From Amorphophallus konjac (Eukaryota; Streptophyta; Magnoliopsida; Alismatales; Araceae): a DNA stretch of 64,000 bases. Positions 22,086-32,989 of this stretch are shown one piece after another. The stretch spans positions 46,742,458-46,806,457 of the forward strand of contig CM040126.1 of NCBI GenBank assembly GCA_022559845.1, given 5' to 3'. The notes under the pieces were generated by a model, which was not told the origin of the DNA, searched no databases, and saw only the letters and a list, made by a program, of their open reading frames with translations. Position 1 is the stretch's first letter; every line of letters starts with the position of its first letter. Position numbers and translations under genes: made by a program.

Positions 22086-24253
22086 TCAGGGGTAATATTT
22101 CTTGAGATACAAACCATTCCAGGGGTGAGTTAATTCCTCTCCTTCAGCATTAACCAGTTTATAAGCATTGCCAGGATAAACATCTTTTATGACAAACGGC
22201 CCTTCCCAATTTGGTTGGAGCTTTGAACGAGGGCCACCCGGCTTTACAAAAATTCTTTTGATTACCATTTCACCGACCTTAAATTTTCTCTCAATTACCT
22301 TCTTTTGATAAAAACGTGAGAGCCTGTTTTGGTAAACGCGCGCATGCTCAGCGGCGACCAGACGCTTCTCATCTAGAGTTCCAATTGGGCAAGGAGTGAA
22401 TCACGACGTTCATCGATAGAGAGCTCCTCATCCAATTGTACTCGCAGAGACGGGATAAGAATCTCATAAGGGACTACGGCCTCCATTCCATAAGTAAGGG
22501 CAAAAGGAGTTTGCCCAGTGGGGGTTCGAATGGAAGTGCGGTAGGCCCAAAGAGCTTCAACCAGCTTGTCTGGCCAGTCCGAGAATTTATTAGCCTCGCA
22601 CGTCTTCTTAACAATCTTGATTAAAGTTTTATTAGTGGCCTCTGCTTGGCCATTGCCCTGCGGATAATAGGGAGAAGAATGATGCAATGCAATGTTATAC
22701 CTGTTGCAGAGATCCTTGAGATCTTGGGAGATAAATTGAGGTCCATTGTCGGTGACGATGGTGCTTGGGATGCCGAACCTCGTGATGATGTTCTTCATGA
22801 TAAATTTGCAGACGGTTGATGCTTTAATCTCCACGTAAGCTTCTGCTTCCGCCCACTTGGTGAAGTACTCCGTTGCCGTGAGAATGAATGATTTTTGCTT
22901 GGTCAGGAGGTTCGAATCACCAAGAGGTCCAATGATATCAAAAGCCCACATGGAAAAAGGCCATGGGGAGGACGTAGGGTGGAGTGAAGAAGCAGGAGAA
23001 TGAATCTTGTCGGCGTGCAGTTGGCACTTAACACACCTTCGAACATAGATAGAACAATCTTCTTCAAGAGTGGGCCAGTAGAACCCTAGTCTAAGAATCT
23101 TCTTAGCTAGCATCTGGCTGTTTACATGACCACCACACACACCAGAATGCGCCTCTTCCACAACTTTCCAAGATTCATCATCATCGAGGCATCTCAACAA
23201 AACACCGGTGAGCCCTCTTCTGTAGAGCACACCTCCAACCAAAGTATAACGTTGAGCCACTCTCCTAATTGCTTTCTTTTCTTCGGCAGTGGCTTCCTCG
23301 GGATAAGACTGATCATTACAGTATCTGGCAATCTCATAATACCAAGGCTTTTCTTCGTCAGCCAACTCTTCTTGCCAATCCAATAGCATGACCTCTCTGC
23401 CTTCAAGAGCTTCTTTCCGTCTAACCTTCTCAAGCACCTGATCCCTAATATCAAGAAAAGCACGATCCCTAATGGCTGGAGTATCACGCTGATGAATCAG
23501 GGGGACATGAAAATCACGCTCAGGAGGGAAGACTAAAGCGGAGGCTAAGGAAGCAAGTGCGTCGGCCAAAATGTTCTGGCTACGCGGGACATGAACGAAA
23601 ATCAATTTAGTGAAGAGTTTGGCATAAGCTGAAGCGAGTTCTTGGTAGGGCTTGAGCTTAGGATTGATAGTGCGGCACTTGACCAACACTTGGCGTAGAA
23701 TAAGCTGACTGTCACCGACGATTCGCAAATGAGTGACACCATATTGATGAGCGGTTTTAAGACCGGCCAAAAGAGCTTCATACTCGGCTATGTTATTGGT
23801 GACGGGAAAAGTGAGCCGAGCAGCAAATGGAATGGTGACTCCTTCGGGTGTTAAGAGAACCATGCCGATCCCTCTTCCTTGAGAATTAAGAGCTCCGTCA
23901 AAATGTAACGTCCACATAGGATCATGGGATTGATTAATGGACATTAATTCTTCATCCGGGAACTCTGAATCGACAGGATCAAAGCGGGGGAGAGGGTGGT
24001 GAGCAAGATGTTCGGCAATGGCATAACCTTTGACAGCTTTTTGCTGAATGTAAGTGATGTCAAATTGAGAAAGGAAGCTTTGCCAGCGTGCTAATCGATC
24101 AGTAAGGACAGATTTTTCAAGGAGGAATTTGATTGGATTCATGCGAGCAATGAGGTGAACCTCGTGAGCTAGAAATAGTGTTTTAACTTCTGAACTACCC
24201 AAACCAAAGCTGCACAAGTCTTTTCCATAGCTGAATATCTCTGCTCACAGGGG
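22086..24253 (-). pseudogene. Element A RNase H and integrase, frameshifted
   Basis: 22373-24217 is one frame: the end of the RT-linked RNase H, then the extra archaeal-type RNase H (LHFDGALNSQG, EYEALLAGL, GDSQLILRQ, ILADALASL), then integrase with its zinc region (CGGHVNSQMLAKKILRLGFY, CVKCQLHAD) and catalytic core (WAFDIIGPLG, TDNGPQFIS, glutamate near NGQAEATNK). The C-terminal integrase part (22086-22268) is in another frame. Three single-base losses explain the breaks: near 24250, near 24177, and near 22371. All domains are otherwise complete, which fits a young but now defective copy. Confidence 0.9.
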
Positions 24254-27200
24254 TTAAGAGCTTAGATAAGTAGTATGCTGCCCTCTCCTACCTTCCTCAT
24301 CCACTTGAGCTAAGACAGCACCTACGGAGTCATCCAGGACTGAAACATAAAGAATAAGTGGTTTGCCTGGAATTGGCGGCCTCAGGACAGGAGGATTGAC
24401 CAAATAATCCTTCAATCCGTCAAAGGCTGCCTGACATTTATCATCCCAATTAAACTTGACTCCCGGCTTAGTAAGCTCGTAAAACGGCCTACATCTCTGT
24501 GAATGCTGGGAGACGAAGCGGCGAATAAATTGCAACCTCCCGATTAATCCTCGAACTTCCTTCAGATTCTTGGGAGGAGGCATATCTCTAATGGCCTTTG
24601 CCTTGTTGGGATCAACCTCAATTCCCCTCTTGCTAACGATAAATCCAAGTAATTTCCCCGAAGAAACGCCAAATACGCACTTCTTGGGGTTCATTTTTAA
24701 TTGAAATTCTCGTGATCTCTGCAAAACCTTAGCCAGAACCCCAGGATGCTCAATCCTTGTCCTTGATTTCACAACCAGGTCGTCCACATACACCTCAATA
24801 TAAATATGAATCATGTCATGAAAAATTGCCATCATGGCCCTTTGATAAGTGGCTCCAGCATTCTTAAGTCCAAAGGGCATAACCACATAACAATATGTGC
24901 CCCATGGTGTAGTGAATGAAGTTTTCTCCTGGTCTTCTTCAGCTAGACGAATCTGATTGTAGCCTGAAAAGCCGTCCATGAAAGAAAGAGTCTCAAATCC
25001 TGCCGTGTTATCAATCAGCACATCAATATGAGGGAGGGGGAAGTCATCCTTAGGACACGCCCGGTTGAGGTCCCGAAAATCTATGCAAATTCGAACTTTT
25101 CCATCTTTCTTCATAACCGGGACAATGTTAGCCACCCAATTGGGATAGAGGACGACTCTAACGAATCTAGCCTTATGGAGTTTATCGACCTCTTCTTTCA
25201 TTTTCAAAGCCATGCTAGGGTGGAAACGCCTCAACCGTTGTTTTACCGGGACAGATCCTGGCTTAAGTGTAAGACGGTGTTCAACGAGCGCAGGGTCTAA
25301 TCCAGGCATATCTTCATAGCTCCATGCGAACGTGTCCTTGTATTCTTGAAGAACTAAGATGAGCGCCTTCTCTTCGGAGGGCGGCAAATTTTTACTTATG
25401 AGGACAATCCTAGGGTCTTCCTCGGTACCCAAGTTGATTTCTTTGGTAGGTTCTTCTACTGAGGCTGATGGTTCGTCGAATCTTCTTATACCACTAGCAA
25501 AAGCATCAGCCTCGTCCTCATATTCTTCATAACTTTCATCCCCTTCTTCAATAGGGTCTTCATCATTCATGATTTCATAAACGCCCAAACCCTCATAAGA
25601 AGCAACAAAATCTTCAATTTCTAATTCTGGCAGGATAATCGGATCTTCCACAAACTCAGGGAGAGCTAAACAAGCTTGGCATCTAACGGCCAATTCCAAC
25701 AAAAATCTGCGAGGAATCTGCTTACCCTTGGCCTTCTTGTGTGAATCTACCCCATGAATTTTATTAGAGGAAGAAGGGGAGGAAGAGCAATTAGCTTGAT
25801 TATAAGGGAAAGAAGGAGGTGAAAAAGTGGATACAGGAGGTGATACAGGGGAGGGCCCCTCATCGGAGGGGGAGAAGAGACTTACCAAGGAATCTTGGAA
25901 GAGCGGCCCCTGGGTCGGGACGCGCTCGGGAGAAAAGTATGAGGTCTCCTCAACAGAAATGGAGGATTGGAAAATTGGGAAATCGGCGTTTTTTTTTTCA
26001 TTTTTATCTTTTCCGTCGTTTTTATTTTCTTTTTCAAGTAAAAAGCAATGCGAGGGGAGAATAGCGGGGGGAGTGGAGATTGCAATTTTGGAGAAAGATT
26101 CAATCAAAGATGGCCCATACGGGGGCGAGATGGAGATTTCGGAAAATCGCTCGAGGAGCGAAGGAGCAATAGGGAAGGAAATCTGAATTGAATTGGGAGA
26201 TAAGTTGATGGTAATCGGTGGTGGTCGCGGCACGTGACCAAACCCACGGGAATAGAGAGAGACCAACACAGACGGATGCACAGAAGTGAGGGAGAAAAGG
26301 CCAGCCCACAGCCTATCCACAGAGAATCCTTCTTCAAAGGGGACATCTGGCTCTCCCGTATCTGTGTAGTCACTTAACATCTGCCTTTTATCTGTGATTG
26401 CGGCAGGCATTTCAATCAGTTCTCGAATCAATGGTGGCCATTCTGGATCTGTCGGCATGAACAGGCGGCTTAAAGAGAAAGTGATATCATTCATGTCAAA
26501 CCACCTGTACCAGTCACATTCCGGGTCACCCATTTTTCTTCTTTTATCTGGCCTTAAAGTCTCCAAGGCTTTGTAAGTGGCCAGTGGGGCAATGTGCCGC
26601 GCAAACTGTCTAGCGTGCACATCCTGACAATCAAGCAATGATGTAATGACGGTAGTCTGTTCATTGTTCTGAACGCCACCGGTGACAAAATGTGTCTTTA
26701 AAGTCCAGGTGAGCGGCTGGCGATCTGGCTTGAAGGTGGACGTCATAACAGCCCACGGCTCTCCTTCATTCTTGTCCGGTGCTTTGTAGCCTAAGCCGCC
26801 TCGTGCAATCACTTTTTGAGGCTTAATGGGCCTAATCTTGCCCTGGAGTTTGGCACCTAGGCCCTTGCCATCTTGATATCCCATCCTTATCAGAATGTTC
26901 CAGCCGGGGGTATTCATCATATTTTTCTTTTTCTTCTTCCCCTTAGAAGGCAGGGGTGTCATGGCAACGGTGGTAACAGTCTCAGATAGCATCGGTCGTG
27001 GACAGTGAATGTCCAACACAGATAATAACGGCTTATTGGCTGGCCACATGGAAGGAACTGATGAAGCTACATGTATGTCCTCCTCTGGTAAGATCGGCAC
27101 GCTGGTCACCTTGATAATGCGGCCCTTGTGCGGAAACTTAAGGCACTGATGGTTTGTAGAGGGCACTGCGTCAAGCTGCTGAATATAAGGGCGACCCAGG

Positions 27201-30200
27201 ATACCATTAAAGGTCGGGTCCATATCTAGAATGTGGAAATCTGCCGTAATGGTGGCTGGACCCAAACTGACTTTGAGAGTAATCATACCCAGAGGGGGTT
27301 TCTTTGTATTGTCATATGCAGTGACAGTAATGGTGGATGGCCGTATCTGGCTCTCAGGGATACCGCATAGCTTCAGAGTGCTCGGAGGCAACACATTGAT
27401 AGATGCACCGGTGTCTACCAAACACTGCTTAACAGCCACTTTGTTGATATCAACCGTGATACATAGGGCATACTTTCTTGCTGGTAGAGGTGCTAACTCA
27501 TGTTCATGGAATGTGATTGCCGGCTGACTGCTGGTAGGGGTTAAGACTGTAATTATCTGTTCAACCGGAAGGTCCTCATTGACCATAACCTTCTGCAGGT
27601 ATTCCTTCAAGGCCAGCTGATGAGTGGTGGACCTCTTGATTAATTCAAGAATGGAGATTCTGGCTGGAGTGCGATCCAGGTGCTTTAACAGATCATACTG
27701 AGTTCCCGGCACTGAATCTTGTTCTTGCTCTTGCTCTTGTGGCCCCTGCACGGGCTCTAGCTCTCTCTGTGGGAAAACACGGTGGAACATCCGTCCACTA
27801 CGGAGCGGCGCTACGCCTTGGCGCGCCTCTGTCGGGGCAACATTAGGGGGAGGGTTGGAAGGAATGTCGGTAGCAGAGATCCTGCTAGGGGATACCAAAG
27901 GGGAATTCAATAAAAGGGGCGCCCCCGTAGGAGGCGTAGTAGCGGTGTTTAATAAAGATGCCCCCGCGGGAGGCATGGGAGGAGTATTTGAAGAAGGTGC
28001 CCTCGCCGGAGGCGTGACAGAAGAAAGGGATATCCGAATGCGAGGGGTATTGGCAGGTGGTGGAATAAGGAGAGATCGTGGCACAAAAGATGGTTGTGCT
28101 GGCGGTGGAGGAACTCTTGTCGGTGTAGGGGTGGTAGAGGGGGTAGCAGGTGCTGTCGGTGAGCGGAGTAGGAGTGGCCTGGAGGTTGCGGATGTAGGAT
28201 TGGTGGTGGAAGGTGAAATGGCATGTTGCCGTGGTGGTAAGCGGTCAAGAAGAGAGCGAGCCGGCAAGGTCGCGGAATTGGTGGTGGTAGGTGGGTTGAC
28301 GGGGCGTAAAAGAGAACGTCCTGATAGGAGATTAGAAGGAGAAGGAGGAACGCGCAAAAGGCGCGGAGTAGTTTGATTTTGGTTTGGATCATGGTGTAAT
28401 GCCCCGACAGAGGCGTTTTCTTCGTGCCATCCCTGCCCTCTCTCCACCTCGTAGAGAGACGTGACAGGGTTCACGTGTTGATTAGGAGCGTGCTCCGGCA
28501 ATGGATTACGGACAATCCCCATATCCTGCTGGGGTGCTGGAGCTTGCTGTGGCGGAGCTTGCTGCGGAGCTGGCTGTTGTTGATTTTGCTGTTGCCGATG
28601 CGGCCTTCTCTCTTTCATGGTGGCGATGACTTGTCTCATTTCATCCCAATTAATGCCACCCTGGTCATTCAAATCATAAATATGATCTCTGAAATGGAAA
28701 CAACGATCAAGGTTGTGACCAGGGGCGCGGTGAAATGCACAGTAACGGGATGTGTCAACATTGTCGGGCCACACCGTTCTTTCTTTTGGTAGGACGAGCA
28801 GGTTGGCGGCCATCAAAGCATTAAAAATGTCAGGGAGACTCTCTGGGAGTGGTGGATAATGAGCCCTCTTGGGGCCTAGTGGTGGTCTCCGTTGTTGTTG
28901 GCTATAGTTGGAAGGTGGGGGAACCTGGTGGTATTGTGGTGGTGCTGAAGGGTCGGTGCGAGGCGCTTGGCTCGGTGATGGAGCAAAAGAAGGTTGGGGT
29001 GTGAAGTGGCGCTGTGGAGCGGAGGTAACATGGGGGTTCTGCTGTGGAGGTGGCGGAGGTCGTGGGTTTGACTGGTGGTGGGGGTGACCAACTACGCCAA
29101 CCTGCTCGTTTGTGACAGTGCCCTCAGTCGTGGGCCCACTGTTGACATTTATATTCTTTTTAAACAGCCGAGGCTTCGGCTCAAACATGCCCATGATGGG
29201 CGAATCCTTCATTTGTGTTTGTATATAACGAGCTCTTTCATAGAGCTCTTCCATCGTTGTCAGCCGATTCATGGCCAAAATGTGCCGGAATTGAGGAGTT
29301 GCATTAGAAATGACCATTTTTACTTGCTCTTGTTCCGACAATGTGTCCTTCAATTTCTCGGCCATAGACCGCCACCTGTCAGCAAATATAATGAAGTCTT
29401 CATCGGGCTTCATTTTCTCAGCGACCAGATCTGTAACAGAAAGGGAAGGTCCCACCCGGTCTCTGTACTTTTGCAAGAATTTCCTTTGGATAACATCGAA
29501 GTCACCGGCATCAGCTGGCTCCAGAGAATAAAACCATTCGAGGGCGGGTCCCTCAAGAGATCTTCTGAATAAATAGGCCAGAGATGCCTTATTGTCTTGC
29601 CAGAAAGAAGTCTCATATCGGAAGTCCTTTAAATGAATGAAGGGGTTACCGGTCCCATTATATCGCCGGAAATTCGGCATTTCAGAAGGTGGTAAATGGA
29701 ACACTGGCAACGTAGGAAGAGAAATTTCCGGAGCATTCTTAGTTGCCGTAACCTTCTTGAGCTGCTCCTCCATGCTGGCTAGCTTCTGAAGCAAAAGAGT
29801 GTTGGTATCGGGCTCGACTGGGGCCTGGTTTTGAATAAAAGAATGTGGCATAGGCGTTCGTAGAACCCGAGGAGGTTGGGAGGATTGATGCCTGACTGCT
29901 GAATAGCTCGCCTGCTGGGCCGGCATGGCCGCAGTAGGTGTTTGCGGACGAGAGGAGGGAGGATGCAAGACCGCCTGGTCATTAATGATTTGATGGCCAC
30001 TCACGGCCGGAGGGGGATTAGAAGAAGAAGAAAGGACGGATTTCCCCTTTAAGGCGGCCTGAATGGCTTGCCGTTGGGAGTCGTCCAACTGGGAGAGAGC
30101 TTGGATCAAATCTGAGACATTAATGGATGGGGAAGGGTTCCCCGAAGTGTTGGAAGATGGAACTTGAGACGAAGGGTCCGCCTCATGGACAGTGGTATCG

Positions 30201-30367
30201 ACCACATGAACTTGTGAGTAATGGGGGTGAGGAGGAAGGTAGTTCCCCTCATAATAAAAAGAATCCTGAGGAGGGTCCTCATATTGACCAAATATGTTCT
30301 CATTCTCATCATCATAGGAGTACCCGTGGCCTGACATGTTGATGGTTTTACCTGAACGGAGCTTCAT
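24254..30367 (-). CDS. Element A gag-protease-RT polyprotein
   Basis: One open frame of 2037 residues. Gag core is about residues 215-400 (FRRYNGTGNPFIHLKDF, LVAEKMKPDEDFIIFADRW). A CAFHRAPGHNLDRC zinc-knuckle-like segment lies near 540. A long Pro/Gln/Ser/Thr-rich region follows. Aspartic protease (VDTGASINVLP) is near 985. A G-patch (ILIRMGYQDGKGLGAKLQG) is near 1155, known from Ogre-like elements. RT is about 1690-1900 (CPKDDFPLPHIDVLID, MPFGLKNAGATYQRAM, YVDDLVVKS). The C-terminus runs off frame into the RNase H, where a one-base loss stops it. The ATG at 30367 is upstream of all gag homology; a start at residue 11 is also possible. Confidence 0.92.
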   Translation of the reverse strand: MKLRSGKTINMSGHGYSYDDENENIFGQYEDPPQDSFYYEGNYLPPHPHYSQVHVVDTTVHEADPSSQVPSSNTSGNPSPSINVSDLIQALSQLDDSQRQAIQAALKGKSVLSSSSNPPPAVSGHQIINDQAVLHPPSSRPQTPTAAMPAQQASYSAVRHQSSQPPRVLRTPMPHSFIQNQAPVEPDTNTLLLQKLASMEEQLKKVTATKNAPEISLPTLPVFHLPPSEMPNFRRYNGTGNPFIHLKDFRYETSFWQDNKASLAYLFRRSLEGPALEWFYSLEPADAGDFDVIQRKFLQKYRDRVGPSLSVTDLVAEKMKPDEDFIIFADRWRSMAEKLKDTLSEQEQVKMVISNATPQFRHILAMNRLTTMEELYERARYIQTQMKDSPIMGMFEPKPRLFKKNINVNSGPTTEGTVTNEQVGVVGHPHHQSNPRPPPPPQQNPHVTSAPQRHFTPQPSFAPSPSQAPRTDPSAPPQYHQVPPPSNYSQQQRRPPLGPKRAHYPPLPESLPDIFNALMAANLLVLPKERTVWPDNVDTSRYCAFHRAPGHNLDRCFHFRDHIYDLNDQGGINWDEMRQVIATMKERRPHRQQQNQQQPAPQQAPPQQAPAPQQDMGIVRNPLPEHAPNQHVNPVTSLYEVERGQGWHEENASVGALHHDPNQNQTTPRLLRVPPSPSNLLSGRSLLRPVNPPTTTNSATLPARSLLDRLPPRQHAISPSTTNPTSATSRPLLLRSPTAPATPSTTPTPTRVPPPPAQPSFVPRSLLIPPPANTPRIRISLSSVTPPARAPSSNTPPMPPAGASLLNTATTPPTGAPLLLNSPLVSPSRISATDIPSNPPPNVAPTEARQGVAPLRSGRMFHRVFPQRELEPVQGPQEQEQEQDSVPGTQYDLLKHLDRTPARISILELIKRSTTHQLALKEYLQKVMVNEDLPVEQIITVLTPTSSQPAITFHEHELAPLPARKYALCITVDINKVAVKQCLVDTGASINVLPPSTLKLCGIPESQIRPSTITVTAYDNTKKPPLGMITLKVSLGPATITADFHILDMDPTFNGILGRPYIQQLDAVPSTNHQCLKFPHKGRIIKVTSVPILPEEDIHVASSVPSMWPANKPLLSVLDIHCPRPMLSETVTTVAMTPLPSKGKKKKKNMMNTPGWNILIRMGYQDGKGLGAKLQGKIRPIKPQKVIARGGLGYKAPDKNEGEPWAVMTSTFKPDRQPLTWTLKTHFVTGGVQNNEQTTVITSLLDCQDVHARQFARHIAPLATYKALETLRPDKRRKMGDPECDWYRWFDMNDITFSLSRLFMPTDPEWPPLIRELIEMPAAITDKRQMLSDYTDTGEPDVPFEEGFSVDRLWAGLFSLTSVHPSVLVSLYSRGFGHVPRPPPITINLSPNSIQISFPIAPSLLERFSEISISPPYGPSLIESFSKIAISTPPAILPSHCFLLEKENKNDGKDKNEKKNADFPIFQSSISVEETSYFSPERVPTQGPLFQDSLVSLFSPSDEGPSPVSPPVSTFSPPSFPYNQANCSSSPSSSNKIHGVDSHKKAKGKQIPRRFLLELAVRCQACLALPEFVEDPIILPELEIEDFVASYEGLGVYEIMNDEDPIEEGDESYEEYEDEADAFASGIRRFDEPSASVEEPTKEINLGTEEDPRIVLISKNLPPSEEKALILVLQEYKDTFAWSYEDMPGLDPALVEHRLTLKPGSVPVKQRLRRFHPSMALKMKEEVDKLHKARFVRVVLYPNWVANIVPVMKKDGKVRICIDFRDLNRACPKDDFPLPHIDVLIDNTAGFETLSFMDGFSGYNQIRLAEEDQEKTSFTTPWGTYCYVVMPFGLKNAGATYQRAMMAIFHDMIHIYIEVYVDDLVVKSRTRIEHPGVLAKVLQRSREFQLKMNPKKCVFGVSSGKLLGFIVSKRGIEVDPNKAKAIRDMPPPKNLKEVRGLIGRLQFIRRFVSQHSQRCRPFYELTKPGVKFNWDDKCQAAFDGLKDYLVNPPVLRPPIPGKPLILYVSVLDDSVGAVLAQVDEEGRRGQHTTYLSS

Positions 30368-30656
30368 TCTTAAGAAAGAGGATGTTCAATGAAGGAACCG
30401 TCACAAAATATACAATCCAAACAAGACAATCAAATCACTCAACTACGTTTATGCAAACAAGGTTGGCAAGAAACGCAAGATTTTAATGTTTGATGTTCGA
30501 ATTTAGGGTGGATTATTTGTGAAGGTTCACTCTTTTGCCAAATGAGACCTAGTTTGATCCAAATGTAACCTCCGGGTCAACTAAGTTCTTCTCTCTTTTA
30601 ACAACGTATAGGTTCTCTAAACTCCAGGTACTTCGAGGGTACAACCAGCCCGGCGT

Positions 30657-30674
30657 CCGTGAGGGAATCCACGG
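30657..30674 (-). other. Conserved 5' UTR hairpin, element A
   Basis: CCGTG-AGGGAATC-CACGG, inside a block (ACAACC.GCCCG.CGTCCGTG) that is also found in B at 37362-37400 with the same stem and a changed loop. Confidence 0.55.
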
Positions 30675-30898
30675 GTGCGGGGACTTATGGAGGTCTTGGA
30701 AAAGGGATTTCCAGTCCAAAGAGACGGAATGCTCAATGGAGGGTCGTCCCGATTCCAAGAAGGGTGTGTGGGTCCTAGGATAGAGAGAGGAGGTCTCTCA
30801 ACCAAGCCAGCAAACCAAGATGATCCAAGCAATAATATAATGTCAAGACAAATGCTAAGCAATGAATAATAGCCAATCTGTGAAAAAGAACAGTAAAG

Positions 30899-31386
30899 AC
30901 ACGCCCTGGGAAAGGTCGTGTTCACAGGAAGAGGAAAGACACGCCCTGTGGCAGGTCGTGACTAAATGAAAACACGGCAGCGTGGCTGTCGTAAATTCTG
31001 TGAGGGGCTCACAGACCGTAGGAAAAACACGCCTTAGGGTTAGGCGTTTATAAATAAAGGACGCCTTCCAGTGAGGGCGTCAAAACTCAGAGGCACGCCC
31101 TGATGGAAGGCGCTGAAAATAAATAAAACGCCTCTGAGAGGGGCGTTAATTCCACAGACAGTATAATCAGCATGCAGCACACCGCAGTTATAGAAACATA
31201 CGCCCTGGGATGGGCGTTAATTAATGAAACACGTCTCTGTAAGGGGCGCTAAATATCAGACGAGAAAATAATGAAGATCATGCAAGCAGATGCAATAAAG
31301 ACACGCCCTTGAAGGGGGCGTTAATTCACGAAAACACGTCCCTGTGAGGGGCGTTAAATCAAAAGACGCCCTCGTCGAAGGCGTTA
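30899..31386. repeat. A-type inverted-repeat array in 5' UTR
   Basis: Twelve sites, ten of exactly 19 nt, one 20 and one 18. Both ACGCC...GGCGT and ACGTCC...GGGCGT forms occur. Confidence 0.88.
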
Positions 31387-31449
31387 ATAAGCAACAATTG
31401 ACTGATCCGGGAAGTGTGCAGAGTGCACAATGGAAGATGCCGCAGGGGC

Positions 31450-31585
31450 ACAAAGGAAAGGGTACCGAGGGTACCGAGGGGAAAGGGCACACGAGGGTGC
31501 CTAAAGGGAAAGGACACACGAGGGTGTCAATGGGAAAGGACACACGAGGGTGTCAAAAGGGAAAGGGCACACAAGGGTGCCAATG
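31450..31585. repeat. Tandem hairpin repeat with matched stem changes
   Basis: Five units of about 26-31 bp beginning AAAG. Stems differ between units but stay paired: GGTAC/GTACC, GGCAC/GTGCC, GACAC/GTGTC (twice), GGCAC/GTGCC. Confidence 0.8.
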
Positions 31586-31616
31586 GAGATGGTAATCAAC
31601 AAAGAAAACAGTGGAT

Positions 31617-31634
31617 GTCCCACCGTGATCGCCA
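31617..31634 (-). promoter_or_regulatory. Primer-binding site, element A
   Basis: Minus strand TGGCGATCACGGTGGGAC, three bases from the 5' LTR. The same 18 bases are at 50545-50562 in element B. I cannot name the tRNA with confidence. Confidence 0.8.
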
Positions 31635-31637
31635 ATT

Positions 31638-32984
31638 TGTAGATCTATTTAAAATCCACTTTTAAATATAAAAAAAAGAAGTAATAATAGATATGGTGAA
31701 AGCAATAAAATAGCACGAGGTGCTAAAAGGAGGAGTTTGTGATCGCCAGAGGGTTTACCTCAATAAAAAAAATAAGATCGCATGTACCTGGTGAAAGATG
31801 TGATGCGGGATAAATGTGGATCTCTTCCTCCAACTCCAATCGGCCGGCCGACGAAGTGGGTTTTCTTGATTGATTACCTTGTAAAAAAAAAGACAATAAA
31901 GACAAGTAAAAGAAAAGGGATCAGCCAAAGTGCAGTAGTATCAGTCAAAAACTAACATAAAAATAATGAAAAGACCTCAACATGCGCACCTTCTTTTTTG
32001 TTTTCTTTTAAAACCCCTTAAGAAGACTTAAGGGAAGGGGAGTTTGATGATAAAAAATGCAACAAAACGTGAACAAGGAATAGAGATATAAAGGACAGAG
32101 TGACGATGGTATGAATAAAATAAAAACAAAATAGAAGAAAAGATGAGAACCCTGCTGTCCCTGGCGACAGTAAAGGGAAGAAACCAAATAGTGATGGATG
32201 AAGCACCGGATGTAGCTCAAAGGGATGCAGAGAGGGGAGGCAGCAAGGGATGAAGAAAGCTTCTGCCCGTGATGAAAGAAACTTCTGAGCGCTCAATCCG
32301 CCGAATACTGAAGGTGCTTAACCTTCTGCACGATCGGTCAAGTCTTTAATTTATAATGCCTCAAACGGATGTGATCAAACCAAGGAAGGATAAGAACAGG
32401 CAATGAGGCATCCAGGGAAGGATCAAGATCGAGCAAGAGTCCAAAGACAGCAGGGAACTGTGAGGGAAAGATTGAAAAAGGAAGGACTCTGGACTAAAAC
32501 ACGCCTTAATACAGGGCGTCTTTTATGAATTGACGACCTTCACAAAGACGTCTTCTTGAAACACGACCTAGGAAAGGGCGTTTCTTCCTGGATTTAATTT
32601 TGGAAACGAAACCATGCCTTGTTTGAAAGCTCAAATAACACGCCCGAGATAACGGCGTTAATTAAAATCACGCCCTGAGAGAAGGCGTTACTCATAAAAG
32701 GCCTTTTATTTTGAAAATAGATAATCCCAGAAATTAAGTGATAACACCAGGAATTGACGCCCTCCCATACGGTCGTCCTTTCTTTGAAAACGCCCTACCA
32801 CAGGTCGTTACTTTTAAAATTAACGCCCTTAATCAAGTCGTGAATCACAAAAATACAGGAAAAATGCAGAAAAACTCACAAAAATAGAAAAACTTCATGT
32901 TATAGGAATATTGAAGTCCACTTGGGGCATTTATATAATAACATGAGATTTGATCAACAAAACGTCAATTTTGGCGTGTCTACA
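31638..32984 (-). repeat. Element A 5' LTR
   Basis: 1347 bp, TGTAGA...TCTACA. Matches 12001-13343 except for about ten substitutions and small indels. It has the same nine A-type sites and a TATA box at 32349-32357. Confidence 0.92.
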
Positions 32985-32989
32985 GGCAG
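32985..32989. repeat. Target duplication of element A, right (GGCAG)
   Basis: Exact match to 11996-12000. Confidence 0.85.

Larger units (their letters stand above)
30368..31616 (-). other. Element A 5' untranslated region
   Basis: Non-coding, gag sense leftward. Holds a hairpin conserved with B (30657-30674), twelve A-type sites (30899-31386), and a short tandem hairpin repeat (31450-31585) next to the primer site. Confidence 0.75.
12001..32984 (-). mobile_element. Element A: 21-kb Ogre-like Ty3-gypsy element with antisense PMD genes
   Basis: LTRs 12001-13343 and 31638-32984; primer site 31617-31634; target duplication GGCAG on both sides. Minus-strand order: 5' LTR, primer site, long 5' UTR, gag-PR-G-patch-RT (24254-30367), RNase H-integrase (22086-24253), then an 8.7-kb 3' region with two plus-strand PMD-type genes, then the 3' LTR. 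RT wording (PKDDFPLPHIDVL), extra RNase H and large size place it in the Tat lineage near Ogre. By eye the LTRs differ at about ten places (under 1%), so insertion is recent. Confidence 0.93.

Noticed and set aside
27855..28376. Plus-strand Gly/Val-rich ORF
   Set aside because: It is the reverse frame of the Pro/Ser/Thr-rich gag linker of element A.
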